A DNA stretch of 6,721 bases from CAZTWC01 sp964617105 [NCBI: uncultured Myxococcia bacterium]. GTDB taxonomy: Bacteria; CAZTWC01. The notes below the pieces were generated by a model that was not told where the DNA came from, ran no database searches, and was given only the letters and a program-made list of their open reading frames with translations. Positions 5,069 to 6,721 of this stretch are shown here, one piece after another (the stretch's first letter is position 1; every line of letters starts with the position of its first letter). The stretch is taken from assembly GCA_964617105.1 (NCBI GenBank), contig CAZTWC010000212.1:1-6721 (forward strand), given 5' to 3'. Position numbers and translations under genes: made by a program.

Positions 5069-6721
5069 TTAAAAGTTAATATTATCTCGATAGTTAAGGT
5101 AAACCTCTTCCGGAAGAGACATCACTCTTTTGCGGCCGCCATAGAGCCAGCGGTAGATCACATACCCGCTCAAAACCCGCCGCATATACTTGCGGGTTTC
5201 CCGGTAGGGAACCTGTTCAATAAACTCCTCCACATTCAACGCACTCCATAAATCGAGCCAACGGGTCATGGCCAGAGGGCCGGCGTTATAGGCGCCCACT
5301 GCCATAGGCAACTGGCCGTAGTATTTTTTCAGCAGCTCACTAAAATATTTTGCTCCCATAGCAATACTAACCTGAGGTTCAAACAGTTGCTTCAAGTTGA
5401 AGTTCCGAATCCCTTTTAAATGCGACAACCGGTTGGCGGTTGGGGGGATTATCTGCATCAACCCCCGGGCGTCAGCTGGCGAAACCGCTCTTTTATCAAA
5501 CCTGCTCTCCTGACGGATAACCGCCAGCAACAGGTAGGGTGAAATGGCATATTTCTCCGCTTCTTTTTCCACCAACTCCAGAAAACCACGAGGATAACCC
5601 AGATGCCATACCTTCCTGTTATCTCCAACTATTTTATTATATTTCCCCTGGGGCAAGGTGAGATGGCAGGTCAAGTGATTCGCCACAATATCCATAGATA
5701 ACTTGTATATTCCCAAATAGTCGGCCATTTGGGCCAATTTTAACCGGCGGCCGTTTTTATAGCCAGACTTCCGGTACATTTTTTGTAAATAATGGCGGAC
5801 TTCACGGTAAAAGCCCAGTTTAGTCAGATCTCTGGCCAGACTCATTTGCGGCCCTCGCACCAGGGCCGATGCTTTTTGGTTCTCGGCCTCCTCTCTATTT
5901 TCTTGGGGAGATGTCTGTGCTTTCATAGATGGGATCAATTTTTGGCAATAATAAACTAATTTGTCCAGAGCCAGCAAGTGATAATATTTATCGGGCGGGC
6001 TGTCATTTACAATTTGTTGGAATCTTTGACAGGCTTCACCTTTTTGTTTGGCATTCTTAAAACTAATGGCTGTCCAATAACGCCCACGCCTACCCATGGT
6101 TGATTGTGGATAGAGGCGAAACAATTTTTCAAAAAAAATTCGGCTGTTAAAATATTCACTCTGCAAATAATAACTCCAGCCGATATACCAGTTGGCACTA
6201 CCCCGGTAGTAGGAGCGGGGATATTTGCGCAGGTAGCGTTTGAATATTTCAATGGCAGATTTGTATTGCCCGGCATACATTAGATTAAGGCCAGCGTAAA
6301 AAAGTGAATTACGCGCCCGGGACAATCTATAATAACGGTTGTAGTGCTTAATATAATAGTGATGGGCTTGTTGAAAATTCTCCAGTTTATTGTTCAGGTA
6401 AGCCAATTTCCGTAAAACCTGATAATCAATTCTGGGGCCGGGAGACTGGGCCAGCAATTTTTTATACTGGGAGATGGCCTGGGCATAATTTCGTTGTCTG
6501 GTGTAGGCTCGGGCAAATAGGTACAAAATTTTATCAGAGCGCTCTTTTGATTTATCTTTGACTTTCCTGGTAGTAAGATGTTTGGGCAACAGTTTCAATT
6601 CCTTCAGGGCTCTTTCCGCTTTTCCCCCCCTGATCAACTGATGAATCCACTCTAACTTCTCATCCAGCGATGGTTCTTTAACCGGAAAACCGTTTGTTTT
6701 AAGAAGGGTCAAGCGGTTGGT
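5069..6721 (-). CDS. Soluble lytic murein transglycosylase, Slt type, 5' end missing
   Basis: This enzyme cleaves the MurNAc-GlcNAc bond of peptidoglycan with formation of a 1,6-anhydro end, acting in the periplasm or envelope. Numbering from the TTG at 6712: residues about 15-345 are helical repeats of TPR type (for example ILYLFARAYTRQRNYAQAI at 62-80, YAGQYKSAIEIFKRYLRKYP at 146-165, and the YPQS-centred repeat near 200), matching the superhelical domain of Slt70-like proteins. Residues about 380-527 form the SLT catalytic domain: IRQESRFD (399-406) with catalytic Glu402, ARGLMQIIPPTA (415-426), AYNAGP (474-479) and EQVPYRETRKYMRRV (499-513). The frame stays open past the TTG to the window edge, the TTG has no ribosome site, and no signal peptide is visible, so the true start with its export signal almost certainly lies outside the window. 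It is upstream of argG by 31 bases and may share its transcript; the promoter is not in view. Confidence 0.93.
   Translation of the reverse strand, partial: TNRLTLLKTNGFPVKEPSLDEKLEWIHQLIRGGKAERALKELKLLPKHLTTRKVKDKSKERSDKILYLFARAYTRQRNYAQAISQYKKLLAQSPGPRIDYQVLRKLAYLNNKLENFQQAHHYYIKHYNRYYRLSRARNSLFYAGLNLMYAGQYKSAIEIFKRYLRKYPRSYYRGSANWYIGWSYYLQSEYFNSRIFFEKLFRLYPQSTMGRRGRYWTAISFKNAKQKGEACQRFQQIVNDSPPDKYYHLLALDKLVYYCQKLIPSMKAQTSPQENREEAENQKASALVRGPQMSLARDLTKLGFYREVRHYLQKMYRKSGYKNGRRLKLAQMADYLGIYKLSMDIVANHLTCHLTLPQGKYNKIVGDNRKVWHLGYPRGFLELVEKEAEKYAISPYLLLAVIRQESRFDKRAVSPADARGLMQIIPPTANRLSHLKGIRNFNLKQLFEPQVSIAMGAKYFSELLKKYYGQLPMAVGAYNAGPLAMTRWLDLWSALNVEEFIEQVPYRETRKYMRRVLSGYVIYRWLYGGRKRVMSLPEEVYLNYRDNINF

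Noticed and set aside
6710-6712. TTG as the start codon of the transglycosylase.
   Set aside because: The frame remains open to the window edge, there is no ribosome site, and a secretion signal is missing from this start. The true start is most likely upstream, outside the window.

Overview
All genes recognised in this window lie on the minus strand, so transcription runs from high to low coordinates. In transcription order they are: a lytic murein transglycosylase of the Slt type (5' end beyond the right edge), argininosuccinate synthase (argG), argininosuccinate lyase (argH), a small single-pass membrane protein, a family A DNA polymerase lacking a 5' nuclease domain, and the first 36 codons of a probable FHA-domain protein that runs off the left edge. 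I saw no plus-strand genes, tRNA or rRNA genes, CRISPR arrays, insertion sequences or attachment sites.

The genes are tightly packed. Gaps are 31 bases (slt-argG), 12 (argG-argH), 117 (argH-small gene), 18 (small gene-polymerase) and 51 (polymerase-FHA gene). No convincing intrinsic terminator lies in any of them, so the window reads as one long transcription unit or two overlapping ones. The only sizeable gap, 2182-2298, holds an extended -10 element (TGCTATAAT) and a strong Shine-Dalgarno site. It may be an internal promoter for the small gene, the polymerase and the FHA gene.

argG and argH catalyse the last two steps of arginine biosynthesis. The transglycosylase cuts peptidoglycan in the cell envelope. 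The polymerase keeps all family A polymerase motifs but has lost the visible 3'-5' exonuclease acidic residues, and it resembles the stand-alone Aquifex-type Pol I in layout. No functional link between arginine synthesis, the polymerase and the envelope proteins can be read from the sequence; the grouping may only reflect a conserved gene order.

The organism looks like a bacterium of moderate GC content. The Slt-type transglycosylase with a long helical-repeat N-terminal region suggests a Gram-negative (diderm) host, perhaps Desulfobacterota-like, but this is a weak inference. The window is mostly housekeeping genes. The parts most worth a second look are the polymerase, with its unusual motif A, and its two uncharacterised neighbours.
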